A stretch of DNA of 64,000 bases, from positions 3,865 to 67,864 of the forward strand of contig CAKREY010000014.1 of assembly GCA_934318045.1 (NCBI GenBank), in the 5' to 3' direction. The notes beneath the pieces are model-generated. The model was not told where the DNA came from. It searched no databases and was given only the letters and a program-made list of their open reading frames with translations. A program made the position numbers and the translations under genes. The DNA comes from Coprococcus_C sp934318045 (GTDB lineage Bacteria > Bacillota > Clostridia > Lachnospirales > Lachnospiraceae). Shown in pieces: positions 27,408-36,089 of the stretch (its first letter is position 1; each line of letters begins with the position of its first letter).

Positions 27408-28166
27408 ATGAATGAAGAACAGGTATTGTATGCGCGTTTGCAGGACTTGGCGAAGCGCGCATACAGACAAAATATTTATACATATACCGGATTTTTGACG
27501 CCGGCGGAACTTGCGGTTGTCTATGAGAAACAGGCAGAGTTCTCCTTTGTGGGGATGACCTGCTTCGGTGGAACGCCGGAGCGTGAGCGGCAGATGGTGC
27601 AGTTTGGTTCGGAAGAATTGTTTGGGTATGCGGGCGTGTTTCCCATCTCAATCATTCTGGTGGAACCGTTGCTCGAAAAGTTCGCGGAGGATTTGAACCA
27701 CCGGGATTTTCTTGGCGCTTTGATGAGCCTCGGAATTGAGCGGTCTGTACTCGGAGATATATTGGTGAAAGACGGAAAACGGGCATATATTTTCTGTCAG
27801 GAAAGTATCGCTGCATATATTCAGGAGAATCTGACAAAGATAAAGCATACGAACGTGAAAACATCTCTGGTCGACGGAGAGATGGAAGATCTGAAACCGA
27901 CGCTTGTGGATGTGCATGTGATTGTCAGTGCACCCCGGTTTGACGCGGTGGTGGCGGCACTTACAAAATGTTCGCGCAGTGAGGCATTGGAATTCTTCCG
28001 TGCGAAGAAGGTTACGAGAAATGGCAGGACAGAGGAACGCAACAGTCTGGTGTTAAAAGACGGCGATATATTTTCCGTGCGCGGCTATGGGAAGTTTCAA
28101 TATTGCGGTGCCGGAAATGAGACGCGCAAAGGCCGCGTGAACATATGGGTGAAGAAATATATTTAG
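27408..28166 (+). CDS. YlmH-type S4-domain RNA-binding protein
   Basis: 252-aa protein. The C-terminal S4 domain (VVAALTKCSRSEALEFFRAKKVTRNGR in outline, followed by LVLKDGDIFSVRGYGKF) binds RNA, and the N-terminal FGGTPERERQM and LGDILV segments match the YlmH fold. YlmH homologues act in ribosome quality control by helping elongation on stalled 50S complexes. In many Firmicutes it sits in the division gene cluster; here it stands apart. Confident by motifs. Confidence 0.85.
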   Translation: MNEEQVLYARLQDLAKRAYRQNIYTYTGFLTPAELAVVYEKQAEFSFVGMTCFGGTPERERQMVQFGSEELFGYAGVFPISIILVEPLLEKFAEDLNHRDFLGALMSLGIERSVLGDILVKDGKRAYIFCQESIAAYIQENLTKIKHTNVKTSLVDGEMEDLKPTLVDVHVIVSAPRFDAVVAALTKCSRSEALEFFRAKKVTRNGRTEERNSLVLKDGDIFSVRGYGKFQYCGAGNETRKGRVNIWVKKYI

Positions 28167-28248
28167 GGGTTTTCGAAATAACGCTATCGTGATACAATGT
28201 TTGTTACGGTAGACATAGAAATTGGTATAATGATGAGGCGAGAAGGGC

Positions 28249-29190
28249 ATGATCAGTAAATACATTACGGAAAATGGAAAATTCAGACAGATAGATGAAT
28301 TTCTGCCTGGCATGTGGATTAACCTGACAGCACCGACACAGGATGAGAGCTTAGAGATTGCCAGACGCTACAATGTGGATCTGGCAGATATCCGGGCAGC
28401 GCTGGATGATGAAGAGTCTTCCCGTGTGGATGTCAACGATGACTATGTATTGATATTATTTGATATTCCGTCGGTGGAAATCCGACATAATCAGGAGGCG
28501 TATACCACGATTCCGCTTGGCGTTGTGTGGACGGATGATGCGATTATCACGGTGTGTTCAGCGGAAACTCCTGTGCTCAAACATTTTATCGTGAATAATA
28601 TCCGTGATTTTACGACGAAAAAACAGGTTCGCTTCACGTATCAGATTTTGTACCGTACAAGTATGCTGTATCAGTCATACCTTCGGATCATCGACCGGCA
28701 TCGTCTGGAGATGGAGGAACGTATGGGTGGTGCAACGGAGGATGCGGATATCGTAAACCTGCATGAGATGGAATCAAACCTTGTGTATTTCGATACATCG
28801 CTCCGTGCAAACCGTATGGTAGTGGACCGGCTGACCCGGTATAGTGGAATCCGGAAGTTTCCCGAGGACCAGGAACTGCTTGATGATGTGATCGTCGAGA
28901 ATCTGCAGGCAATCGAGATGACACAGATCTACCGGGACATCTTAAAAGGTACACGGGAACTGATGTCAACGGTGATCGATAACCGGTTGAATAACATCAT
29001 GAAGCTGCTGGCTGCAATCACGATTGTTATGTCTATCCCGACGATTATTTCGGGGTTGTACGGTATGAATGTAAATGGCGATGGTATGCCATTTTCAAAG
29101 ACACCATGGGGATTTGCGATTATATGTCTGCTTACGCTTGTCATCTGCATTGTTGTGACAATCGTGCTGCGAAAAAAGAAGATGTTGTGA
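28249..29190 (+). CDS. CorA-family divalent cation transporter
   Basis: 313-aa inner membrane channel for Mg2+ or Co2+. A long soluble domain is followed by two C-terminal helices with the signature YGMNVN between them. The tail ends in VLRKKKML. Cobalt uptake would suit the cobalamin cluster, but it is some 8 kb away and CorA mostly carries Mg2+, so no link is claimed. Confidence 0.9.
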   Translation: MISKYITENGKFRQIDEFLPGMWINLTAPTQDESLEIARRYNVDLADIRAALDDEESSRVDVNDDYVLILFDIPSVEIRHNQEAYTTIPLGVVWTDDAIITVCSAETPVLKHFIVNNIRDFTTKKQVRFTYQILYRTSMLYQSYLRIIDRHRLEMEERMGGATEDADIVNLHEMESNLVYFDTSLRANRMVVDRLTRYSGIRKFPEDQELLDDVIVENLQAIEMTQIYRDILKGTRELMSTVIDNRLNNIMKLLAAITIVMSIPTIISGLYGMNVNGDGMPFSKTPWGFAIICLLTLVICIVVTIVLRKKKML

Positions 29191-29257
29191 TAGCTCCGGT
29201 TTGCAGGCAGACACAGAACTATGCAGGATGACATGGGGAGATAAGGGTTGAGATAGA

Positions 29258-29992
29258 TTGAAAAATTTGAGATTTAAGTTCGTTGTTGCATCGAGTCCGT
29301 TGTTCGTTGCCACGCATATTCCGCGTGCGAACTATATGATAAAACACAAAGAAAAATACACCGAACAGCAGCGGTATGCGTTTGCGATGAAGATCGAGAA
29401 TCATATGCGCAGACGTGCCCGTACGAAAACCGATGTATACGGCAGGGAGAATCTGCCACAGGATGGCGGCTACATCATGTATGCGAACCATCAGGGCAAA
29501 TACGATGCGCTTGGAATCATGCTGTCCCATCCGCGCCCATGTGCGATGCTCTGGGAAGAAAAGTCGGCAGACCGCCTGGTTGCGAGACAGGTATGTGGTC
29601 TGGTGGAGGGAACGACGATATCCTTTGAAGATCCGAAACAGCAGATTGCTGCATTGAAACAGATTGCAGAGCGGGTGAAGGCAGGCAAGCCATATCTGAT
29701 TTTTCCGGAGGGTGGCTATACGGATAATAAGAATGAATTGCAGGAATTTAAGTCCGGATGCTTTTCATGCTCGCTTAAGTCGAAGACGCCGATCGTACCA
29801 GTCGTGATCTACGATTCGTGGCGGTCGATGGATACGAACACATTTGAAAAAGTGCGTACACAGGTGCATTTTCTTCCACAGATTCCGTACGAGGAATATG
29901 GGACGCTGCGCAAACATGATGTATGCGAATTGGTGAAGAAGAGAATTCAGGAGAAGCTTGACGAATTAAAGAAAGCAGATTCGAGGAGATAA
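29258..29992 (+). CDS. 1-acylglycerol-3-phosphate acyltransferase (PlsC-like)
   Basis: 244-aa membrane-associated acyltransferase with the catalytic NHQGKYD motif (NHx4D) and the substrate motif FPEGG. The first in-frame start is TTG 29258, with AAGGG upstream; no better ATG fits before the conserved part. It acts in phospholipid synthesis and lies 5 nt ahead of a patatin-like lipase, so the pair may remodel lipids. Confidence 0.85.
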   Translation: MKNLRFKFVVASSPLFVATHIPRANYMIKHKEKYTEQQRYAFAMKIENHMRRRARTKTDVYGRENLPQDGGYIMYANHQGKYDALGIMLSHPRPCAMLWEEKSADRLVARQVCGLVEGTTISFEDPKQQIAALKQIAERVKAGKPYLIFPEGGYTDNKNELQEFKSGCFSCSLKSKTPIVPVVIYDSWRSMDTNTFEKVRTQVHFLPQIPYEEYGTLRKHDVCELVKKRIQEKLDELKKADSRR

Positions 29993-29997
29993 AAAAC

Positions 29998-30846
29998 GTG
30001 AAGACAGGTATTGTATTAGAGGGCGGTGCGTTCCGCGGGCTTTTTACCGCAGGAGCATTGGACTGCCTGATGGATAATCAGATAGTATTTGATTATGTGG
30101 TAGGAGTATCTGCCGGCGCTGGAAATGCGGTGAATTATCTGGCAGGGCAAAAAGGCCGTACCAAATGGACGATCACCGCGCATGGTGAAAATGCATATTA
30201 TGGTGTCAAACAGATGCGCAAAAGCAAAAAGATGCTTAATTTAGACCGTATGGTGATGGAGTTTTCGCACAAGCAATACCCATTTGATTTTGAGAAATTC
30301 CTTGCGTCACCATCGGAAGTGGAGCTTGTGGTAACGAATTGTGAGACCGGAAAAGCGGAATATATCGCGAAGACAGACGATGAGAAGCGTATGCTGACAG
30401 CAGTCAAGGCATCCTGTTCGGTTCCCGTGCTGTGTAATCCGGTCGAGTTAGATGGATTCCATTATATGGATGGAAGTCTGGCAGATTCGATTCCGGTGAA
30501 GCGGGCATTTGCGGTTGGATGCGACCGGGTAGTCTGTATACTGACCAGAAAACCGGAAGAAGCACCGACGAACTATGGGAAGATGCGTGTACTGATGCGG
30601 ACATATAAGAAGAAATATCCGGCATTTTATGATACACTGATGCGCAGGAGAGAGATGTATGCGAAGCAGTTAGAGCGGATCGAGCGTTATGAGAAAGAGG
30701 GAAAGCTTCTGGTGTTACGTCCGGAGCTTGACAGTATCAGCAAGTTTGAGCAGGATAAAGAAAAACAGGAAGCGTTCTATCAGAACGGTTACAGTCAGAT
30801 GGCAGAAAATATTCAGAAGCTGCAGGAGTTCATGCAGGGAAGATAA
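29998..30846 (+). CDS. patatin-like phospholipase
   Basis: 282-aa lipid acyl hydrolase with the patatin Ser-Asp dyad: oxyanion-hole EGGAFRG, nucleophile Ser in GVSAGAG and aspartate in DGSLADSIP. It starts with GTG 29998 after GAGGAGAT, five nt behind the acyltransferase gene. Such proteins are usually cytoplasmic or membrane-associated and hydrolyse acyl lipids. Confidence 0.88.
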   Translation: MKTGIVLEGGAFRGLFTAGALDCLMDNQIVFDYVVGVSAGAGNAVNYLAGQKGRTKWTITAHGENAYYGVKQMRKSKKMLNLDRMVMEFSHKQYPFDFEKFLASPSEVELVVTNCETGKAEYIAKTDDEKRMLTAVKASCSVPVLCNPVELDGFHYMDGSLADSIPVKRAFAVGCDRVVCILTRKPEEAPTNYGKMRVLMRTYKKKYPAFYDTLMRRREMYAKQLERIERYEKEGKLLVLRPELDSISKFEQDKEKQEAFYQNGYSQMAENIQKLQEFMQGR

Positions 30847-30863
30847 CGGAATATGTATAATAA

Positions 30864-30898
30864 AAAGTGTACGTCGGTATGGAGACGTACACTTTTTT
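30864..30898. terminator. bidirectional terminator between patatin and asparaginase genes
   Basis: A perfect 12-bp stem AAAGTGTACGTC (30864-30875)/GACGTACACTTT (30884-30895) with T runs on both strands separates these convergent genes. Confidence 0.85.
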
Positions 30899-30964
30899 GC
30901 AATAATTATATCTAATATTGTGGTTTATATCTGCTGTAACAATGACGGTGAGAACAAAAGCGGC

Positions 30965-31978
30965 TTAGCCCCTCCGGCTGTATTTGTACCACAGATACAT
31001 ATACGCGACAAGCGGGCTGTATTCCGGGAGCGGGATAATTCCGAGTGATTCATAAGCTGCTTTGCTGTCGTAATCGGTCGATGAAGCGGAAATCCCAGTC
31101 AGATAGATTGGGATCTTTTTTTGTGCCGCCTGCCTGGTGAGTGCAAGCAGGGATGGATTTTTCGTATTGATCGTACCGGAGTGGTAGGCGTGAATCAGCA
31201 CCGCGCGTGTATCGTCCGGCAGGTAATACTGCATGCCCGGCATGGATTGGAAGAAGCAGACAGGGCAGGTTGTTTCGAAGTGACTTACAACTGAACATTC
31301 CCGCAGGACGGGCGCGATAGCCTCTGCATATGCGTCATATGGACGTTCGTACAAACTGTCATTAAACGGACGATGATTGTAGATGCCGAGCGCATTGTAG
31401 ATCTTCGGTGTGCTCCCGGTGTTGCAGTAGGAGATACCGACGGCGGTAGGGAGAATCGGGAAGCTCGGGGTATACATAGCCGTTGCTGTATCCGGAGAAG
31501 CCGGTGTTTCATTGGGTGTTCCCTGTCCGGAATGCGTGTGCTTCCAGTCGTATATATAATCGACTGCAGCAGCGAAGTTTGCCAGTCCGTTTGCACGTGG
31601 GTCATCTAAGATATAATTGCTGGATACAAGCAAAATCGGAATTCTGGCATATGCAAAACACATACCAAGTGCGGCAGCGGTAAATGGAAGTGTGTCGGTG
31701 CCGTGTGTGATGATTATGCCGTCAATATCCGGATGGTCTGTTGTAAGTAAGCTATGCACACAGGCAATCAGGCGGTTTAAGTGGGAACCATCCATATATT
31801 CACTGAGTGTTGTATAAGGGGCTTGTGTCCGGAAGTTTGGGATTGCAGCGCTTTTCTTTTTTTGTTCGGCTTCATACATTGCCAGCAGTCGATATGGCAT
31901 CTGTGCATCGGTAGAGACAAAGTCCTGCTGTACGGACGAACCAATCGTGCCGCCGGTGAAGATAACTGTGATGTTCAT
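30965..31978 (-). CDS. type I L-asparaginase family protein
   Basis: 337-aa cytoplasmic amidohydrolase. Both family threonine motifs are present: FTGGTIGS at the N-terminus and ITHGTDTLPF in the middle, followed by SSNYILDDPRANG. It should convert asparagine to aspartate and ammonia, although some members act on other amides. GGAG before ATG 31978 is used; a longer start (31996) would overlap the kinase gene. It begins 4 nt after the histidine kinase stop, so it is the third gene of a two-component operon, which is unusual for an asparaginase. Confidence 0.85.
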   Translation of the reverse strand: MNITVIFTGGTIGSSVQQDFVSTDAQMPYRLLAMYEAEQKKKSAAIPNFRTQAPYTTLSEYMDGSHLNRLIACVHSLLTTDHPDIDGIIITHGTDTLPFTAAALGMCFAYARIPILLVSSNYILDDPRANGLANFAAAVDYIYDWKHTHSGQGTPNETPASPDTATAMYTPSFPILPTAVGISYCNTGSTPKIYNALGIYNHRPFNDSLYERPYDAYAEAIAPVLRECSVVSHFETTCPVCFFQSMPGMQYYLPDDTRAVLIHAYHSGTINTKNPSLLALTRQAAQKKIPIYLTGISASSTDYDSKAAYESLGIIPLPEYSPLVAYMYLWYKYSRRG

Positions 31979-31982
31979 AGAA

Positions 31983-33317
31983 TTACTCCGTTTCATTTTC
32001 CTTTAGTTTTAACATGATATTCGAGATAAATTCATGTTGTTCGGTATAAAAATTCGAGGAACCGTGGTATTTTTGCGTCGTTGCCTGAATCGAGGCAAGG
32101 CCGATACCACTTTTCCGCTCCTTGGTGGAGATGTATTTTCCGTTCCGTGTGCAGACATTGCCGTCGAAGCTGTTTACCATTGTGATATACAGGTGCCCCG
32201 GAGTGTCGAGATCCGCGGATAAGCGGATGAAACGGGCATCGGCCCGGACATGGCGGCATGCGGTGACTGCATTATCAAGAAGATTGCCGAAGATCAGGCA
32301 CAGGTCAATATCCGAAATCGCTATTTCCTTTGGAATAACAACCTGCAGTTTCGTCCGGATGCCATAGCTTTGGGCGATATCGATATAATAATGAATCGTT
32401 GCGTTGACCACGGGGTTGTCACAATAGGTGGCAGGTGCCTGTACATTCGATATCTCGGAAGAATAGTTGGCGATATATTCCTGTAATTTCTCATACTGTC
32501 CGGTCTGGGAAAGTTCATTTAATACTGCAATCGTATGCTTGAAATCATGCCGGATACGACGAGTCTCATCCAGATACGCCTGCATTTTCTCATACTGGTC
32601 TGCTTGAAGCTGGTACATCAGGGCGGTGGAATCTGCTTCGATCTTCCGGGAGGTCGTGACGGCGATGATGTACAACAGGGACTGGAACAGCATGAAGAAC
32701 AGGAACAGCACACCTTCGATCACCATTGCAATCTGGAAGATCCGCCCGACGCGGATGTTGGCATAATCAATCGGAATCATATAGATGTTGCAAAAGGAGA
32801 TGATTGCGGGAATCATCCATGCGATTCTCCAGAATAATGTCGTGTTGAAATTCTCAAACAGCCATCGGTATTTGTGCCGCATGCGGAGTAACACAGACAT
32901 AATGAGGAGACTGACCGCATATTGTATGATCAGACCGGGTACGGAGTCATCGTGTATGTTGGAATACGGATCGATCCGCGCGATGATGTAATCGTTCATG
33001 ATGCAGCCGAAGGATAACGCAGCGGTTGTACATAAAAACATGTAAAGTAATTTTAATTTTTCCAGTTTTACAGTCAAAAAATACGCAATCAGACAGATGC
33101 CGAGCAGAGGAAAGAAGAATATGTTTGTGTAGTAGGAGCCAGAAGAATCCACCCACGCTAACACAAAACAGACTGCAACCATGCATGGCAGCAGCACCGG
33201 ATAGAGCTTCCTCTGGGGAATGATGAGCCAGTCTGCAACAGGGATGATGCAAAGAAAGATGCCGGGGAGGATAATGCCGTATTCGGCGGCTCTGTAAACG
33301 AGGTTCCAGAAATTCAT
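31983..33317 (-). CDS. AgrC-like sensor histidine kinase (GHKL type)
   Basis: 444-aa membrane kinase. The N-terminal half (to about 240) carries six or more hydrophobic helices without a large sensor loop, as in peptide-sensing AgrC kinases. The dimerisation histidine is in IRHDFKHTIAVLN, followed by the N box GNLLDNAVTACR and G box SGIGLASIQ. Its start overlaps the response regulator stop by 4 nt. No agrD/agrB-like peptide gene was found nearby. Confidence 0.9.
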   Translation of the reverse strand: MNFWNLVYRAAEYGIILPGIFLCIIPVADWLIIPQRKLYPVLLPCMVAVCFVLAWVDSSGSYYTNIFFFPLLGICLIAYFLTVKLEKLKLLYMFLCTTAALSFGCIMNDYIIARIDPYSNIHDDSVPGLIIQYAVSLLIMSVLLRMRHKYRWLFENFNTTLFWRIAWMIPAIISFCNIYMIPIDYANIRVGRIFQIAMVIEGVLFLFFMLFQSLLYIIAVTTSRKIEADSTALMYQLQADQYEKMQAYLDETRRIRHDFKHTIAVLNELSQTGQYEKLQEYIANYSSEISNVQAPATYCDNPVVNATIHYYIDIAQSYGIRTKLQVVIPKEIAISDIDLCLIFGNLLDNAVTACRHVRADARFIRLSADLDTPGHLYITMVNSFDGNVCTRNGKYISTKERKSGIGLASIQATTQKYHGSSNFYTEQHEFISNIMLKLKENETE

Positions 33318-34057
33318 GAGAGCCCTCCTTTCGTCAATGCCTTCGTGCGCCGCTTAAACTGGTGAGCGATATAAGCCTGTGTGATGGCGGCTGCATTTTT
33401 CCTATGAATCGAAAATGTCGTGGAGTCGCACATGGTGCAGGAAGTGTTCTCCATATGCTGCACGTAGTCCAGGTTGATGAGTATCCCCCGGTTGATGGTC
33501 AGAAACCGTTCGTCCTGTGTGAGGATGGATGCGGCTTCGCGAAATGGCATGCGGCAACGGAACACATCGCGCCCCTGAATCTGCAGATAGTTGGAATCCG
33601 AGGTGATATAGCGGATGTCAGAATATAAAACCGGAATCTGCTTCCGGTCTATCGAGATTGAAAATGCCTGTGTGTCAGTCTCTTCTTCCTGCGTGATCGC
33701 CAGCTCGTCGAACAGCCGGGCGATCATCTCCCCGGTTATGGGTTTTTCGAGATAATCAAATGCATGCACCCGGAATGCATCTGCCCGATGCTCCGGACTG
33801 CTGGTCAGGAACACGATAGGTGTCCGGGGAGCAATCCTGCGGAATTCTGCCGCCAGATCAATTCCGGTTGCATCCTGTAAATAAATATCAAAGATAACAA
33901 AAGAATATGAGATCTGTGCGCATGCAGAAAGAAATGCAGCAGATGTCGCGAAGCAGTCACAGGCGATTGCAACATCGTGCGTGCGGCTGTAATCCATAAT
34001 GGTTTTATATAATTTCTGTAATTCTTCCGGATTGTCATCCACGATGGCAAGGTTCAT
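33314..34057 (-). CDS. LytTR-family response regulator (AgrA-like)
   Basis: 248-aa regulator. The receiver domain has the acidic pocket NLAIVDDN and the phospho-acceptor Asp in VIFDIYL; the C-terminal LytTR DNA-binding domain shows ITSDSNYLQIQGRD and LTINRGILINLDYV. I chose ATG 34057 because GAGAGGA lies 8 nt before it; 34063 is also possible. It leads the operon with the kinase and asparaginase. The divergent gap has direct repeats at the spacing such domains prefer. Confidence 0.9.
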   Translation of the reverse strand: MNLAIVDDNPEELQKLYKTIMDYSRTHDVAIACDCFATSAAFLSACAQISYSFVIFDIYLQDATGIDLAAEFRRIAPRTPIVFLTSSPEHRADAFRVHAFDYLEKPITGEMIARLFDELAITQEEETDTQAFSISIDRKQIPVLYSDIRYITSDSNYLQIQGRDVFRCRMPFREAASILTQDERFLTINRGILINLDYVQHMENTSCTMCDSTTFSIHRKNAAAITQAYIAHQFKRRTKALTKGGLS

Positions 34058-34142
34058 ATTCATTTCCTCTCTGATGAATGGTTGAATTGTAATTTTTAAC
34101 ATTGTATCACAATTTTATATAGGAATCTATGCATCCAAATGA

Positions 34143-34177
34143 CATTTCGTCCCAGAAAAATGCATTTCGTCCCAGAA
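34143..34177 (+). promoter_or_regulatory. direct repeats, candidate LytTR-regulator binding sites
   Basis: The 15-bp sequence CATTTCGTCCCAGAA occurs twice (34143-34157 and 34163-34177), 20 bp apart, ending 3 bp before TTGACG (34181-34186), a likely -35, with TAAATA about 18 bp further on. Tandem direct repeats of about two helical turns spacing next to the -35 match how AgrA/ComE-type LytTR proteins activate. The binding protein is inferred from the divergent gene. Confidence 0.65.
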
Positions 34178-34281
34178 GGGTTGACGCGCCCCCAAAAGGT
34201 ATGGTAAATAAAAAGAATGAAAAAAATGTAAAGAGGATAATATTTAGGACAGGAAAGTCCTAGGTAGTAGGAGGAGAGGCA

Positions 34282-35721
34282 ATGAAAGTAAGAGAGAAGT
34301 TAATGCGGAAGGTGATGGCAGTTGTGATCGCAGCAGCCACAATTTTTTCGATAAGCGGAGGGACGAAGGTTGTGCCGGTCAAGGCTGCGGTAGGAGTGGC
34401 GGAGGTATTAGATAATACTGGAATGAGTATAGCAAAATATGCAACGTTTGAAGCAGCGGCGAGAAATGTATATAATAATTATACAATCAAGATGCTGGCA
34501 GACGCAACGGAGACCTGTTCTGTTGATATTGGAAACAAAAATCTTACGATTGATCTGAATGACAAGAATTTGACGATTACACAGATTTCCACTATGAATG
34601 CATTGACGATAAAAAATGGAAGTATGTCAGCGGAAATTGATAATGCAAATGTTGGAAATGATCCAGTGTTGACATTGAATGATGTAAAACTAACGATATC
34701 ACATCTTTACTGGGCTACTAATGGTGGTGTTGCATTGGAAGGAACAAGTCAGGTGGATATGGTTGGTGATTATTGCTGGCTTGAGAAGCTAACAATGCAG
34801 GAAAGTTGTGTGTTTGAGGTTGGAACAAACGCATATATCAATAATTATGGTAATGTCGCGAATGGTTTAGATGTAAAAGAATTTCTGCCAGAAGGGTATC
34901 GTTTTAATGCAAAGGGAACAAGAATCTTTGACCAACAGAGGAATGAGGCAAGCAATTATGTACTTCGTTATCGCAGGCTCACCGATTCACAACTTACCGT
35001 TACACTCAATCCGGATACATATGTCTATGATGGCAATGAAAAAAAACCTGCCGTGACAGTAACCTATGACGGACAGACACTGACAGAGAACACAAGCTAT
35101 ACACTGACTTATGCCGATAATAAAAATGCGGGAACAGCGAGTGTCACAATCGACGGAATAAATAGTTTACATGGACAAATTGTGAAAAACTTCACCATCC
35201 AAAAGGCAAATCAGAATGCACCGACGGGATTGACACCGACGGCAGAAACAATTGATGGAAAAAATGATGGTCAGATTGCCAATCTGGCAACGACGATGGA
35301 ATATAGTGTTGATCAGACAAGCTGGACCGCCTGCACAGGTACGACGCTGACGCAGCTTTCCGATGGCGATTATTACGTAAGATATAAGGAAACAAACAAT
35401 TACTATGCGTCGCCATCTACCAAGGTAGTTGTTGCAAAGGGCGTGGCTCCATCCACAACAGGCGAGCAGACGACGACAGAAGGAACGACAACAACAGAAA
35501 ATCAGACGACAGGTGAGCAGGCAACCACACAGCAGACATTCGTGGAACAGCCGGATGGAGCAACTACACAGGCAGGTGCCCCGAAGACAACAGAGACAAG
35601 CAAGAAAACGGATAAAACGGTTTCCACCGGAGATGCATATCCGATAGCGATTATGATTACGCTTATGCTTGGCGCAGGCGTCGGTATCACAGGTATGATC
35701 CGAAGAAGAAAAGAAAAATAG
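34282..35721 (+). CDS. cell-wall-anchored surface protein
   Basis: 479-aa protein with a signal peptide (cleavage near VKAA), a beta-helix-like region about 60-200, an Ig-like domain about 235-300 (PDTYVYDGNEKKPAVTVTYD), another small domain, a Thr/Gln/Glu-rich stalk, and a C-terminal STGD motif, membrane helix and RRRKEK tail like that of the 9205 protein. GGAGGAGAGG precedes ATG 34282. Its promoter carries repeats that may bind the divergent LytTR regulator, so it is probably a regulated surface factor. Binding partner unknown. Confidence 0.85.
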   Translation: MKVREKLMRKVMAVVIAAATIFSISGGTKVVPVKAAVGVAEVLDNTGMSIAKYATFEAAARNVYNNYTIKMLADATETCSVDIGNKNLTIDLNDKNLTITQISTMNALTIKNGSMSAEIDNANVGNDPVLTLNDVKLTISHLYWATNGGVALEGTSQVDMVGDYCWLEKLTMQESCVFEVGTNAYINNYGNVANGLDVKEFLPEGYRFNAKGTRIFDQQRNEASNYVLRYRRLTDSQLTVTLNPDTYVYDGNEKKPAVTVTYDGQTLTENTSYTLTYADNKNAGTASVTIDGINSLHGQIVKNFTIQKANQNAPTGLTPTAETIDGKNDGQIANLATTMEYSVDQTSWTACTGTTLTQLSDGDYYVRYKETNNYYASPSTKVVVAKGVAPSTTGEQTTTEGTTTTENQTTGEQATTQQTFVEQPDGATTQAGAPKTTETSKKTDKTVSTGDAYPIAIMITLMLGAGVGITGMIRRRKEK

Positions 35722-35744
35722 TTAATTGTGCAATTCATACACAT

Positions 35745-35774
35745 GAGAGCAGGATGGAAGTCCTGCTCTTTTTT
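35745..35774 (+). terminator. terminator of the anchored surface protein gene
   Basis: GAGAGCAGGA pairs with TCCTGCTCTT around a short TGGAAG loop and is followed by TTTTTT. Confidence 0.85.
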
Positions 35775-35800
35775 CGGAAGTAAATCATGTGGTATAGTGA

Positions 35801-36000
35801 AGTGGGCGCGGAAGAGAATATAAGACTGGAAAAACCCACGCGATGGGTGTGAGAGAAAGAAAGTAAGCAGAAAAACCCAGATTGGAAGCGGGAGGTGGAG
35901 AAATGTGGCGAGGAGTGGGCGCGGAAGAGAATATAAGACCGGAAAAACCCACGCGATGGGTGTGAGAGGAAGAAAGTAAGCAGAAAAACCCAAATTGGAA
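35801..36000 (+). repeat. two 87-bp direct repeats upstream of cbiD
   Basis: Copies at 35801-35887 and 35914-36000 differ at only a few bases. Each contains ACCCACGCGATGGGT, a small hairpin that on the minus strand runs into TTTTTC, and the 20-mer AAAGTAAGCAGAAAAACCCA, which occurs again at 39401. No gene is visible between 35722 and 36089 apart from these repeats and the terminator. Confidence 0.85.
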
Positions 36001-36089
36001 ATAGAGGTGCATAGCGGGAACGGAAATAAATTTACAATTTCCGTATGAAATGGTATAAATAAAGAAGATTTTACAGATTGGAAATGCGT

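Noticed and set aside
35722..36089. Cobalamin riboswitch upstream of cbiD
   Set aside because: The gap is made up of a terminator and two direct repeats; no B12-box-like sequence or fold was recognised. A covariance search would be decisive.
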